Source: Mesorhizobium sp. B2-1-8
Lineage (GTDB): Bacteria; Pseudomonadota; Alphaproteobacteria; Rhizobiales; Rhizobiaceae
NCBI RefSeq assembly: GCF_006442545.2
Contig: NZ_CP083952.1
Span: 124,001 to 188,000, forward strand
Reading direction: 5' to 3'
Length of the DNA: 64,000 nt
Within the stretch, counting starts at the first letter, position 1. Every line of letters begins with the position of its first letter. Below the pieces are notes generated by a model. That model did not search any database. It had not been told where the DNA came from and saw only the letters and a program-made list of their open reading frames with translations. Below are positions 45,102 to 56,095 of this stretch, piece by piece. The translations under genes and the position numbers were made by a program.

Positions 45102-46004
45102 ATGGTCACAGACGAGGCGCAGGCAAAACTTGCCGCCATTCCGGTGCTGGCCGGCTACACCGGGCCGCTGGAACGGCTCGGCGGCCTGACCAATCTCGTC
45201 TTCAAGGCCGGCGATTACTGCCTGCGCATTCCAGGCAAAGGCACCGAGGAATACATCAACCGCGCCAGCGAGGCGGTGGCGGCGCGCGAGGCGGCAAAGG
45301 CCGGTGTCAGTCCCGAGGTGCTGCATGCCGATGCCGCCACGGGCCTGATGGTGACGCGCTACATCGCTGGTGCCGAGACGATGTCGCCGGAGAAATTCAG
45401 GGACCGGCAGGGCAGTCCGGCCCGGGCGGCCGAGGCCTTCCGCAAGCTGCACGCGTCCGGCGCGGTGTTCCCCTTCCGCTTCGAGCTGTTTTCGATGATC
45501 GACGACTATCTCAAGGTGCTGTCGACGAGGGATGTCGCCCTGCCCGCCGGCTATCACGACGTGGTGCGCGAGGCCGGCAGCGTGCGCTCGGCGCTGGCCG
45601 TCCGCCCCTTGCCCCTCGTCGCCTGCCACTGCGATCCGCTGTGCGAAAATTTTCTCGATACGGGCGAGCGGATGTGGATCGTCGACTGGGAATATTCCGG
45701 AATGAACGACCCGCTCTGGGACCTCGGCGATCTCAGCGTCGAGGGCAAATTCGACGCGGCCCAGGACGAGGAGCTGATGCGCGCTTATTTCGGTGGCGAG
45801 GCGAAGCCGGCGGAGCGCGGCCGCATCGTCATCTACAAGGCGATGTGCGACCTGTTGTGGACGCTGTGGGGGCTGATCCAGCTTGCCAACAACAACCCAG
45901 TAGACGATTTCCGCGCCTATGCCGACGGCCGCTTCGCGCGCTGCAAGGTGCTGATGGAGACAGAGGAATTTTCGCGGCACCTTGCTGCGGTACGCCAAGT
46001 CTAG
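45102..46004 (+). CDS. second choline-kinase-like phosphotransferase (APH fold)
   Basis: A 300-residue kinase of the choline/ethanolamine kinase fold. The N-terminal ATP-binding region reads RLGGLTNLVFKAGDYCLRIP, the catalytic loop is VACHCDPLCENFLDTGERMW and the metal site is VDWEYSGMNDPLWDLGDLSV. It is only distantly similar to the 41041-41928 kinase but has the same motif order. The ATG at 45102 follows GGGGA. It is probably part of the same functional set as the flavoprotein, though on a separate transcript. The choline or thiamine kinase label is by fold only. Confidence 0.82.
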   Translation: MVTDEAQAKLAAIPVLAGYTGPLERLGGLTNLVFKAGDYCLRIPGKGTEEYINRASEAVAAREAAKAGVSPEVLHADAATGLMVTRYIAGAETMSPEKFRDRQGSPARAAEAFRKLHASGAVFPFRFELFSMIDDYLKVLSTRDVALPAGYHDVVREAGSVRSALAVRPLPLVACHCDPLCENFLDTGERMWIVDWEYSGMNDPLWDLGDLSVEGKFDAAQDEELMRAYFGGEAKPAERGRIVIYKAMCDLLWTLWGLIQLANNNPVDDFRAYADGRFARCKVLMETEEFSRHLAAVRQV

Positions 46005-46022
46005 GCACCCGAAATCCGGGCC

Positions 46023-46946
46023 TCAGTTCACACCCTTCGGCACGTTCTCCGGCGGCACCGTGGTGTCGACCACTTTCTGGCGATGGAAGATGAACAGGCC
46101 GGCCAGAACGACAATGCCGGAGCCGATCAGGATGCGTGGACCGGGAACGTCGCCGAAGAACACCAGCCCGAACACCACCGCCCACAAGAGCAGCGTGTAA
46201 TGCAGCGGCGCCAGAGTCGAGGCCGGCGCCAGTTTCAGCGCCCGCGTGATCATCAGATGCGCGCCGCAGGAGACGATGCCGAGCAGCAGCATGGCGCCGA
46301 AATCGAGAGCCGACGGTGTCTTCCAGGCGCCGATGGTCAGCACGCCGCCAACCACCAGCGTGCCGATCGTCTGCCATGTCACCAGATTGGTGTCGCTGGT
46401 GCCGCGCAGGCGCCGGTTGAGGATGATGGCGAATGCGAAGGCAAGGCTGCCGACAAGCGCGAAACCCGACGATAGCGAAAACGCGGCAGAGGACGGTTTC
46501 AGCATGATCACCACGCCGCAGAAGCCGAGCAGGATCGCCACCCAGCGGCGCCAGCCGACCTTTTCGCCAAGCAGGAAATGCGACAGCGCCGCCACATAGA
46601 TCGGCCCGGCCATGTAGAAGCTCATCACATCGGCAAGCGGCAGATAGACGACGGCGGCGTAGAACAAAGCGGTGTCCAGCGTCGTCGCCACCACGCGCAG
46701 GATCTGCAGCCCGGGCCGTTCCATCTGGAACAGTTTTCCAGCGCCCTGGTTGGCGATCATTGGGCCGAGCACGATGAAGGCGCCAATCGAGCGGATCAGC
46801 ACCACCTGGCCGACAGAAAAGCTGGTGACCAGCCATTTGCCCATCGCGTCGTTCAGCGCAAACAGAAAGTCACCCGCCAGCATCAGCAGGATGCCGGCCA
46901 AAAGCACATTCTTGATTGTGGAATTCTGCGCCACGGGTTGCGTCAT
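46023..46946 (-). CDS. EamA/DMT-family transporter
   Basis: A 307-residue inner-membrane transporter with about ten hydrophobic segments in two EamA repeats, starting VLLAGILLMLAGDFLFALND and LIRSIGAFIVLGPMIANQGA. The drug/metabolite family exports or imports small metabolites, and substrate and direction are not readable. It lies downstream of the cytosine-deaminase-like gene on the same strand (108-base gap), so the two may share a transcript. It is convergent with the second phosphotransferase (18-base gap). Confidence 0.88.
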   Translation of the reverse strand: MTQPVAQNSTIKNVLLAGILLMLAGDFLFALNDAMGKWLVTSFSVGQVVLIRSIGAFIVLGPMIANQGAGKLFQMERPGLQILRVVATTLDTALFYAAVVYLPLADVMSFYMAGPIYVAALSHFLLGEKVGWRRWVAILLGFCGVVIMLKPSSAAFSLSSGFALVGSLAFAFAIILNRRLRGTSDTNLVTWQTIGTLVVGGVLTIGAWKTPSALDFGAMLLLGIVSCGAHLMITRALKLAPASTLAPLHYTLLLWAVVFGLVFFGDVPGPRILIGSGIVVLAGLFIFHRQKVVDTTVPPENVPKGVN

Positions 46947-47054
46947 GCCGACCCCGACTCCTCCCTCGCCTAAGCCGCGTCGTAGACGGAAGCGGTGGCT
47001 TTGACGAGGAGAAATCAGGAAATAGGTAAGACCAGCGTCGGGAATCGGCTGTAT

Positions 47055-48335
47055 CTAGGTGGATATATGTCTGCGGTTCACCTGCGACGGCCTGCCGGAG
47101 ATCGAAAGCCTGGTATCCTGCCTTGTTCGCTCCGCCACAACCTTGCCCCTGGCGATGACGCAGATGCGCTCGGCGCGCAGGCGCAGGGCCTCGATCGGAT
47201 TGCCGGCATCGAGGATCACCAGGCTGGCGCGCTTGCCGACGGCCAGGCCGAGTTGATCGAGGCCCATGATCGCGGCGTTGACGTTGGTGACCATGTCGAA
47301 GCAGCGCGCCATGTCGGCCGGGCTCGACATCTGGGCGACATGCAGGCCCATGAAGGCGACGTCGAGCATGTCGGCGGTGCCCAGCGAATACCAGGGATCG
47401 AGCACGCAATCCTGGCCCCAGCCGACACGGATGCCCAGCGCCTGCATCTCCTTGACCCGCGTCATGCCACGCCGCTTCGGGAACGTGTCGTGACGGCCCT
47501 GCAGCATGATGTTGATCAGCGGGTTGGGAATCGCCGAAACACCGGCCTCGGCGATCAGAGGTAGAAGCTTCGAGACATAGTAATTGTCCATCGAATGCAT
47601 GGAGGTGAGATGCGAACCGGCCACCCTGCCGTGCAGGCCGAGGCGCTGCGTTTCATAGGCGAGTTGTTCGATGTGACGCGACAGCGGGTCATCGGTCTCG
47701 TCGCAATGCAGGTCGATCATGAGGCCGCGTTTTGCCGCGATCTCGCACAGTTCCGTGACCGAGCGCGTGCCGTCGGCCATGGTGCGCTCGAAATGCGGAA
47801 TGCCGCCGACGATGTCGACGCCCATGTCCAGCGCGCGAATGGTGTTTTGGCGCGCCGTCGGCGAGCGATAGAAGCCGTCCTGCGGGAAGGCCACCAATTG
47901 CAGGTCGATATAGGGGGCGACGGTCTTCTTGACCTCCAGCAGCGCCTCGACCGCCAGCAGCCGGTCGTCGCAGACATCGACATGGGTGCGGATGGCGAGC
48001 AGTCCCATCGAGACCGCCCAGTCGCAATAGGCGAGCGCCCGATCGCGGACCGCTTCGTGCGTCAAGAGCGGCTTCAGTTCGCCCCACAGCGAAATGCCCT
48101 CGAGCAGCGTGCCCGACGCGTTGATGCGTGGAATGCCGTAGGATAGCGTGGCGTCCATATGGAAATGCGGATCGACGAAGGGCGGCGAGACCAGATTGCC
48201 ACGGGCGTCAACCTCGGTCCGCGAGGAACCCTCGAGCTTCGGCTCGATCGCCGCGATCGTCTCGCCGCTGATGCCGATGTCGGCTATGCCGCCCTCCGGC
48301 AGCGTGCCGCCACGAACGATTAAGTCGAAATCCAT
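47055..48335 (-). CDS. amidohydrolase, cytosine-deaminase (CodA)-like
   Basis: A 426-residue metal-dependent amidohydrolase. Metal ligands fit the CodA pattern: PHFHMD (HxH), LMIDLHCDETDDPLSRHIEQ (HxxE), AGSHLTSMHS (His), and WGQDCVLDPWYSLGTADMLD, which parallels GHDDVFDPWYPLG of E. coli CodA (Asp). It should deaminate cytosine, isoguanine or a related N-heterocycle in the cytosol. The C-terminus NPIEALRLRAERICVIARGK is the usual amidohydrolase close. It is followed by the EamA transporter, a possible uptake or export partner. Confidence 0.85.
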   Translation of the reverse strand: MDFDLIVRGGTLPEGGIADIGISGETIAAIEPKLEGSSRTEVDARGNLVSPPFVDPHFHMDATLSYGIPRINASGTLLEGISLWGELKPLLTHEAVRDRALAYCDWAVSMGLLAIRTHVDVCDDRLLAVEALLEVKKTVAPYIDLQLVAFPQDGFYRSPTARQNTIRALDMGVDIVGGIPHFERTMADGTRSVTELCEIAAKRGLMIDLHCDETDDPLSRHIEQLAYETQRLGLHGRVAGSHLTSMHSMDNYYVSKLLPLIAEAGVSAIPNPLINIMLQGRHDTFPKRRGMTRVKEMQALGIRVGWGQDCVLDPWYSLGTADMLDVAFMGLHVAQMSSPADMARCFDMVTNVNAAIMGLDQLGLAVGKRASLVILDAGNPIEALRLRAERICVIARGKVVAERTRQDTRLSISGRPSQVNRRHIST

Positions 48336-48485
48336 CTCTCATCATCCCGCTTGAAGAATCACAGTTGTATCGTGTCTCAAAAGACAGCCTGCCGCAGCGG
48401 TTTCTTTCGATGGCGGCGAAAGGTTCCCTCCGGCGGCAACTCCCTCTATAAGCCGCCTTCGTCATCCCGGCATCAAGGATCAGCC

Positions 48486-50240
<1,755 letters not shown>

Positions 50241-50326
50241 TGTGGAGCGGCGCAAGCCGAGGACAGGTAGTCCTGCAGTGTTTGTGCCGCCCCTCATCTG
50301 CCTGCCGGCATCTTCTCCCCGTATAG

Positions 50327-51874
50327 TCGTCGGTGAACTATCCGCAAGGCTTTGATCTGGTTTCCTAATCGGCGAGGAATGCGGGAATAGCGTTGCAACA
50401 TTTGCGGTGTCTGGTTGCCGTTTTCTTGCAATTCGATTTGACGATTCCCTTGTGCGCCGATGCGTGATTCACTCGTTTTGGCGGGCGAATCGAGGGGACG
50501 GCGAATGTCCAGGCCACGCGAGAAGCGCGAGACGGGAGAGCAGGACCTGTTCCGCTCCAGGCTCGATCAGATCATCAACATGAAGCACGAGTTGGTGCGG
50601 CTGGCGCAGGCGATCGACTGGCCGGTGCTGGAGGAGCGTTTCGGCGCGGTCTATTCGGACGGTCCTGGCATGCCGCCCTTGCCGACGCGACTGATGGCGG
50701 GCCTTGCGATCCTGAAGCACACTTTCGACTTGTCGGACGAGGAGCTGTGCGCCCGCTGGGTGGAGAACCCCTACTTCCAGTATCTGTGCGGTGAAGAGTT
50801 CTTCCGCCACGAGCTCTCCTTCGAGCGCTCATCGATGACGCGCTGGCGCCAGCGCATGGGCGAGGAGCCGATCACGGCGCTCCTGCAAGAAAGCCTGGCG
50901 GTGGCGGTCAAGAGCGGAGCGATGAAGCCGGCCGATACGCGCCGGGTGATCGTCGACACGACCGTGCAGCCGAAGAACGTGATGTTCCCCACCGACGCCA
51001 AGCTCGTCAATCGGGCGCGCGAGCGGCTGGTGCGGCTGGCCAAGAAGGCGGGGCTCGATTTGCGCCAGACCTACGTGCGGGTCGGCAAGCTGGCGCTGAT
51101 CAAGCACCAGCGCTACGCGCACGCCAAGCAGTTCAAGCGGGCCAACAAGGCGCTGCGCAAGCTCAAGACCTATCTCGGCCGCACCATTCGCGACATCTCC
51201 CGCCGGATCACCGGCCAAACGGACCTCGAGGCGAGCTTCAAGTGGCCGCTCTACCAGGCCTCGGCGGTTCTGGAGCAACGTCAGCGCCAGCGCGGCCGCA
51301 AAATCTACAGCCTGCACGCCCATGAGGTCGAGTGCATCGGCAAGGGCAAGGCGCATGCCCCTTACGAGTTCGGCGTCAAGGTCTCGATCGCCACGACGCT
51401 CGAACGCTCGAAGGGCGGCCAGTTCGCCCTGCACGCTAAGGCACTGCCCGGCAATCCCTATGACGGCCATACGCTCGCGACCGTTATCCCCGACATGGAA
51501 AAGACCATCGGCAACGAAATCGGCCGCATCCTCGCCGACGCCGGATATCGCGGCCACAACGCACCTGAAAGCCACAAGCTCAGGGTCTTCACCGCCGGCC
51601 AGAAGCGCCGCGTCACACCTGCCATCAAGCGTCAGATGCGCAGGCGATCGGCAGTCGAACCCGTCATCGGCCACATCAAGGCCGAGCACCGCATGGGCCG
51701 CAACTACCTCGCCGGCGAACAGGGCGACGCCATCAACGCCATCCTCGCCGCCGCCGGCTACAACTTCTCGCTCCTGATCAAATGGTTCAGGCTGCTTTTG
51801 TGGCTTCTCATCACAGCACTCCAAAGCCGCCCCAGATCCAGCGCAGCCTGACCCACTTCATTGTTCACGGACGA
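50327..51874 (+). mobile_element. insertion sequence 1 (IS5-like), 1548 bases
   Basis: The ends are TCGTCGGTGAACTAT on the left and the complement of TCGTCCGTGAACAAT on the right (13 of 15 match). The 8-base direct repeat CCGTATAG flanks both sides (50319-50326 and 51875-51882). One transposase gene fills it. The element looks intact. Confidence 0.8.
50505..51851 (+). CDS. IS5-family-type DDE transposase
   Basis: A 448-residue transposase. The N-terminal DUF772-like part reads PPLPTRLMAGLAILKHTFDL and SDEELCARWVENPYFQYLCG. The catalytic DDE residues lie in VIVDTTVQPKNVMFPTD, ILADAGYRGHNAPES and VIGHIKAEHRMGRNYL. The sequence is close to transposases I know from rhizobial IS5-group elements. 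The ATG at 50505 follows GAGGGGACGG. No frameshift or stop is seen, so the enzyme is probably functional. The 8-base target duplication is longer than the 4 bases expected for core IS5 elements, so subgroup placement is uncertain. Confidence 0.9.
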   Translation: MSRPREKRETGEQDLFRSRLDQIINMKHELVRLAQAIDWPVLEERFGAVYSDGPGMPPLPTRLMAGLAILKHTFDLSDEELCARWVENPYFQYLCGEEFFRHELSFERSSMTRWRQRMGEEPITALLQESLAVAVKSGAMKPADTRRVIVDTTVQPKNVMFPTDAKLVNRARERLVRLAKKAGLDLRQTYVRVGKLALIKHQRYAHAKQFKRANKALRKLKTYLGRTIRDISRRITGQTDLEASFKWPLYQASAVLEQRQRQRGRKIYSLHAHEVECIGKGKAHAPYEFGVKVSIATTLERSKGGQFALHAKALPGNPYDGHTLATVIPDMEKTIGNEIGRILADAGYRGHNAPESHKLRVFTAGQKRRVTPAIKRQMRRRSAVEPVIGHIKAEHRMGRNYLAGEQGDAINAILAAAGYNFSLLIKWFRLLLWLLITALQSRPRSSAA

Positions 51875-51999
51875 CCGTATAGTGACGGGGAGAAGGGGCT
51901 GGTCGCAACCTCTCAGCTTTCTTGCAACGCCGACAATTGGGCGAAGCCGTTGGTAATGGCCTCTTTCTCCCCGTCACTATACGGGGAGAAATGTCCGGC

Positions 52000-53329
52000 T
52001 GTCCGAACCGGATAGATAGGTAACAGAATGGACCGATAGCATGGGTGACAGTTTTCTTGTCCGCCGGGAGGACCGGCGATGGTTTGGCGAGCGACTGGCA
52101 TCATGGACGAGCGGCTTCGGTTTGTAGTGGATTGCCTGGCCGGCGAGGAGACGATGAGCGCGCTTTGTGGGGCCTACGGCATATCGCGCAAGAGCGGCTA
52201 CAAATGGCTTGGTCGCTATCGGGAGTTTGGCCCGGAAGGTTTGCATGATCTGCCGCGGGCGCCGCTCGAGCACGGCCGAGCAACGGCAGCGGAGCTGGTG
52301 GATCGGATTTTGGCGGAGAAGCAAGTGCATCCGCTGTGGGGTCCAAAGAAGATCATTGCGCGCCTGAGACGCAGCGAGCCCTGCTGCGACTGGCCGGCGG
52401 TCTCGACGGCAGGCGAGATCCTGAAGCGGCACGGTCTTGTGGGACGCCGGCGCAGGCGCTGGCGGGCTGAGGGCAACGGGCCATGGCCGGAGCCTGCGGA
52501 GCCGAATGCGGTGTGGACGGCAGACCACAAGGGGTGGTTCCGGACCCGTGACGGATGGCGCTGCGAGCCGTTGACGGTGATGGATGCATTGAGCCGCTAT
52601 CTGCTGGGGCTCGAGGCGACGGGCTCGACGGCCGACGAGGAGGCGTGGCCGGTGTTTGAGCGGCTGTTTGAGGAGAACGGTCTGCCGGATCGCATCCGAA
52701 GCGACAACGGCCCGCCATTTGCGTCGGCCGGCGTCACAGGGTTGACGCCGCTTGCGGTGCGCTTCATCAAGCTCGGCATCGCTCTGGAGCGCATCCAGCT
52801 AGGCAAGCCGCAGCAGAACGGACGTCATGAGCGTTTCCACCTGACCATGCTGCCGATGGCCAAGGAACCGGCGGCCGACAGGGCGGCCCAGAGCCAGGCT
52901 TTCGAGGACTTTCGGCGCAGCTACAATGAGGAGCGTCCGCACGAGGCGCTTAGCATGGACACCCCGGCGCAGCACTACCGTCCCTCGACCCGGCCGATGC
53001 CGAAGACAGCTCCTGAACCCGACTATCCGGCCGAGGCAGCGGTGCGCGGCGTGCGCCAGAATGGCGCCGTCAAATGGCGAGGCACAGAGATCTATGTCTC
53101 GGCCACGTTGGCCGGCGAACCGATCGCCATTGAGGAGACCGAGAACGGCAAGTGGGCCATGCGTTTCTACGCCCATCCGCTCGGCTTCATCGACGACAAG
53201 CACATGAAACTGGTTCGCCGCAGCGCCGCGCCAACCGGACCGCTTGGCGCTGCGGCAACCGCATCTTAGGGGGAGAAAACTGTTACCTATGTATCCGGTT
53301 CATTCTGTTACCCATCTATCCGCTGGACA
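52000..53329 (+). mobile_element. insertion sequence 2 (IS481-like), 1330 bases
   Basis: It begins TGTCC and ends GGACA, with terminal inverted repeats of about 48 bases in which GGATAGAT-A/G-GGTAACAGAATG is shared by both ends. The 4-base direct repeat CGGC flanks it (51996-51999 and 53330-53333). A GGATA-N-AT-GGTAAC submotif occurs twice within each end, suggesting two transposase sites per end. One intact transposase gene is inside. Confidence 0.8.
52079..53269 (+). CDS. IS481-family-type integrase/transposase
   Basis: A 396-residue DDE recombinase. It has an N-terminal helix-turn-helix (MSALCGAYGISRKSGYKWLG), then an rve integrase core with the catalytic triad in VWTADHKGWFRTRDG (Asp), PDRIRSDNGPPFASAG (Asp) and QNGRHERFHLTMLPMAK (Glu), and a C-terminal beta domain (VKWRGTEIYVSATLAGEPI). 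The start at 52079 follows GGGAGGACCGGCG. The frame is intact. It moves the element by cut-and-paste or copy-out, a mechanism that is known for the family but not visible here. Confidence 0.9.
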   Translation: MVWRATGIMDERLRFVVDCLAGEETMSALCGAYGISRKSGYKWLGRYREFGPEGLHDLPRAPLEHGRATAAELVDRILAEKQVHPLWGPKKIIARLRRSEPCCDWPAVSTAGEILKRHGLVGRRRRRWRAEGNGPWPEPAEPNAVWTADHKGWFRTRDGWRCEPLTVMDALSRYLLGLEATGSTADEEAWPVFERLFEENGLPDRIRSDNGPPFASAGVTGLTPLAVRFIKLGIALERIQLGKPQQNGRHERFHLTMLPMAKEPAADRAAQSQAFEDFRRSYNEERPHEALSMDTPAQHYRPSTRPMPKTAPEPDYPAEAAVRGVRQNGAVKWRGTEIYVSATLAGEPIAIEETENGKWAMRFYAHPLGFIDDKHMKLVRRSAAPTGPLGAAATAS

Positions 53330-53374
53330 CGGCAGGACAATGAGGGGCAGCGCCGACCTGACGAGATTCGAGCC

Positions 53375-55219
53375 TTACTCCGGCACGTGCCTCACGGCAC
53401 CCTTGTCCGCGCTGGTGGCGAAGGCGGCGTAGGCGCGCAAAGCGGTTGTCACCTTGCGCTTGCGCTTTTCCTGCGGTTTCCAGGCGGCCGCGCCCTTGGC
53501 CTCCATGGCCGCGCGGCGGGCATCGAGTTCCGCGTCGTCGACGGCAAGACGGATGGTGCGGTTCGGGATATCGATCTCGATCGTATCGCCCTCCTGCACC
53601 AGCCCGATCAGACCGCCTTCCGCTGCTTCCGGCGAAGCATGACCGATGGACAGGCCCGACGTGCCGCCGGAGAAGCGTCCATCGGTGACCAGCGCGCAGG
53701 CCTTGCCCAGGCCCTTCGACTTCAGATAGCTGGTCGGATAGAGCATTTCCTGCATGCCGGGGCCGCCGCGCGGTCCCTCATAGCGGATGACGACGACGTC
53801 GCCGGCCTTGATCTCATTGGCAAGGATCGCCTTGACCGAAGCGTCCTGGCTTTCGAAGACGCGAGCAGGACCGGTGAATTTCAGGATCGACTCATCGACG
53901 CCTGCCGTCTTCACGATGCAGCCGTCGAGCGCCAGATTGCCTTTCAGCACGGCAAGGCCGCCGTCTTTCGAGAAAGGGGTCTTCGCCGAGCGGATGACGC
54001 CGGTCTCGCGGTTCGTGTCGAGCTCGTCCCAGCGGCGGTCCTGGCTGAAGGCGACCTGCGTCGGCACACCGCCGGGGGCGGCGAGGAAAAAGTCCCGCAC
54101 ATTCTGGCTCGAGGTGCGTGAAATATCCCAATGGTCGAGCGCTTCCCCGAGGCTGGCCGTGTGCACGGTCGGCAGGTCGCGATTGATCAGGCCGGCATTG
54201 TCGAGCTGGCCGAGGATGGCCATGATGCCGCCGGCGCGATGGACGTCCTCCATGTGCACGTCGGACTTGGCCGGCGCCACCTTGCACAGGACGGGGACCC
54301 GCCGCGACAGCCGGTCGATGTCCTCCATGGTGAAGTCGACCTCGCCCTCATGGGCGGCGGCCAGGATGTGCAGCACGGTGTTGGTGGAGCCGCCCATGGC
54401 GATATCGAGCGTCATGGCGTTTTCGAAGGCGCCCTTGGAGGCAATGCTGCGCGGCAATGCGCTTTCGTCATCCTGCTCGTAGTAGCGCTGGGCGAGATCG
54501 ACGACGAGATGGCCGGCCTCGACGAACAGCCGCTTGCGGTCGGCATGCGTGGCCAGTGTCGACCCGTTGCCGGGCAGCGAAAGCCCCAGCGCCTCGGTCA
54601 GGCAGTTCATCGAGTTGGCGGTGAACATGCCCGAGCAGGAGCCGCAGGTCGGGCAGGCCGAGCGCTCGATGACCTTGACGTCCTCGTCGGAGATCTTGTC
54701 GTCGGCGGCGGCGACCATGGCATCAACCAGGTCGAGCGCCTGCGTCTTGCCGGCCAGCACCACTTTGCCGGCTTCCATCGGGCCGCCGGAGACGAACACG
54801 GTCGGGATGTTGAGGCGCAGCGACGCCATCAGCATGCCGGGCGTGATCTTGTCGCAGTTGGAGATGCAGACCATGGCGTCGGCGCAGTGCGCATTGACCA
54901 TGTATTCGACGGAGTCGGCGATCAGCTCGCGCGACGGCAGCGAATAGAGCATGCCGTCATGCCCCATGGCGATGCCGTCATCGACGGCGATGGTGTTGAA
55001 TTCCTTGGCAACGCCGCCGGCCTTCTCGATCTCGCGGGCGACCAGCTGCCCAAGGTCCTTCAGATGGACGTGACCCGGCACGAACTGCGTGAAGGAATTG
55101 ACCACCGCGATGATCGGCTTGCCGAAATCACTGTCCTTCATGCCTGTGGCGCGCCACAGGCCGCGGGCGCCGGCCATGTTGCGGCCATGGGTGGTGGTGC
55201 GGGAACGGTAGGCGGGCAT
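53375..55219 (-). CDS. ilvD: dihydroxy-acid dehydratase
   Basis: A 614-residue enzyme of valine, isoleucine and pantothenate synthesis that dehydrates 2,3-dihydroxy-3-methylacids to 2-keto acids. Iron-sulfur and Mg landmarks are [35 protein letters not shown] and [15 protein letters not shown]. The C-terminus contains [20 protein letters not shown] and [20 protein letters not shown]. Length and motifs fit true IlvD, unlike the sugar-acid branch enzyme at 10065-11870. It is convergent with the nested insertion-sequence region, whose right repeat end lies about 20 bases away, and divergent from the PhnB-like gene. Confidence 0.96.
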   Translation of the reverse strand: MPAYRSRTTTHGRNMAGARGLWRATGMKDSDFGKPIIAVVNSFTQFVPGHVHLKDLGQLVAREIEKAGGVAKEFNTIAVDDGIAMGHDGMLYSLPSRELIADSVEYMVNAHCADAMVCISNCDKITPGMLMASLRLNIPTVFVSGGPMEAGKVVLAGKTQALDLVDAMVAAADDKISDEDVKVIERSACPTCGSCSGMFTANSMNCLTEALGLSLPGNGSTLATHADRKRLFVEAGHLVVDLAQRYYEQDDESALPRSIASKGAFENAMTLDIAMGGSTNTVLHILAAAHEGEVDFTMEDIDRLSRRVPVLCKVAPAKSDVHMEDVHRAGGIMAILGQLDNAGLINRDLPTVHTASLGEALDHWDISRTSSQNVRDFFLAAPGGVPTQVAFSQDRRWDELDTNRETGVIRSAKTPFSKDGGLAVLKGNLALDGCIVKTAGVDESILKFTGPARVFESQDASVKAILANEIKAGDVVVIRYEGPRGGPGMQEMLYPTSYLKSKGLGKACALVTDGRFSGGTSGLSIGHASPEAAEGGLIGLVQEGDTIEIDIPNRTIRLAVDDAELDARRAAMEAKGAAAWKPQEKRKRKVTTALRAYAAFATSADKGAVRHVPE

Positions 55220-55466
55220 GTTTTTTCCTTGATGGCTGACCGCAGCCGAAGAATGGCGCGGCGGCGCTTAATTTTGATCGCAGGGGTTATAGACGCGCAA
55301 GTATGGTCTGGCCACATTTTTGCAATGCGCCAGATTCTCTAGGAAAATTCGATGCCACTGTCGGATCGGGCGTTTCACGGCCGTCCTTGGGCAGACGGCA
55401 AGAAATGGCCCCATTCCGGGAGTCGGCCGTTTCATTGTGGCGCAAGAAGCAACCGAGGAGCACGAC

Positions 55467-55934
55467 ATGCAAAAGATCACCACCTGCCTGTGGTTCGACG
55501 GCCAGGCCGAAGAAGCGATGAACCACTACGTCTCCATCTTCAAGAATTCGAAGGTGCTGAGCGTGCTGCGTTGGCCCAAGGGTCACGCCGATGAGGGCAA
55601 AGTGCTGCTGACCACGTTCGAGCTCGACGGCGTGCCGTTCCAGGCGCTCAATGGCGGCCCCAACTTCAAGTTCAACGAGGCGATGTCGCAGTCGATCGAC
55701 TGCAAGACGCAGGAAGAAGTCGATTATTTCTGGGAGAAGCTCACCGAGGGCGGGGAGCCTGGCGCCTGCAGCTGGCTGAAGGACAAGTTCGGTGTTTCCT
55801 GGCAGGTCGTGCCGGAACAGTTGCCGCGCCTGCTCCTGGATCCGGACCGGGCCAAGGCCGGCCGGGTGATGAGTGCGATGATGCAGATGGGCAAGATCGA
55901 CATCGCCAAGATCGAGGAAGCGGCGAAGGGGTGA
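55467..55934 (+). CDS. PhnB-like VOC-fold protein
   Basis: A 155-residue protein of the PhnB/3-demethylubiquinone-9-methyltransferase-like VOC family, starting MQKITTCLWFDGQAEEAMNH. Landmarks are TTFELDGVPFQALNGGPNFK, FNEAMSQSIDCKTQEEVDYF and the C-terminal DPDRAKAGRVMSAMMQM. Despite the domain name, these are not ubiquinone methyltransferases, and their role is generally unknown. The ATG at 55467 follows GAGGAG; the longer frame is not used. It ends 6 bases before the large heptamer array. Confidence 0.85.
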   Translation: MQKITTCLWFDGQAEEAMNHYVSIFKNSKVLSVLRWPKGHADEGKVLLTTFELDGVPFQALNGGPNFKFNEAMSQSIDCKTQEEVDYFWEKLTEGGEPGACSWLKDKFGVSWQVVPEQLPRLLLDPDRAKAGRVMSAMMQMGKIDIAKIEEAAKG

Positions 55935-55940
55935 TCGCAA

Positions 55941-56086
55941 GTGAGTAGTGAGTAGTGAGTAGTGAGTGGTGAGTGGTGGGTGGTGAGTGGTGGGTGGTGA
56001 GTGGTGAGTGGTGAGTGGTGAGTGGTAATATCACTACTGACTACTGACTACTGACTACTGACTACTGACTACTGACTACTCACTAC
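55941..56086. repeat. heptamer repeat array with inverted arm, locus 2
   Basis: Twelve tandem copies of GTGAGTA or GTGAGTG/GTGGGTG (55941-56024) are followed after 6 bases by eight copies of the complementary-type unit TGACTAC/TCACTAC (56031-56086). It lies exactly between two convergent stop codons (VOC gene 55934, prfC 56096). The arms can pair into a long imperfect hairpin. Because the unit is 7 bases long and contains TGA and TAG on the + strand, stops appear in every frame. Confidence 0.9.
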
Positions 56087-56095
56087 TGACTATAA

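Larger units (their letters stand above)
50286..53354. repeat. one palindromic repeat interrupted by two insertion sequences
   Basis: The left piece (GCCGCCCCTCATCTGCCTGC, from about 50287) and the right piece (GGCAGGACAATGAGGGGCAG, from 53331) are the two inverted ends of a single RIME-like element. The middle piece at 51875-51999 carries its central hairpins, TTCTCCCCGTCACTATACGG and GTATAGTGACGGGGAGAA. Removing the two insertion sequences and one copy of each target duplication rebuilds a continuous element like that at 31233-31366. Confidence 0.75.

Noticed and set aside
50241..50504. Additional small gene between the ABC exporter and the first transposase
   Set aside because: No ribosome binding site or coding character. 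The stretch is the left half of the palindromic repeat plus the IS left end.
55941..56086. CRISPR array
   Set aside because: The repeats are 7 bases, contiguous and without unique spacers, and no cas genes are nearby.
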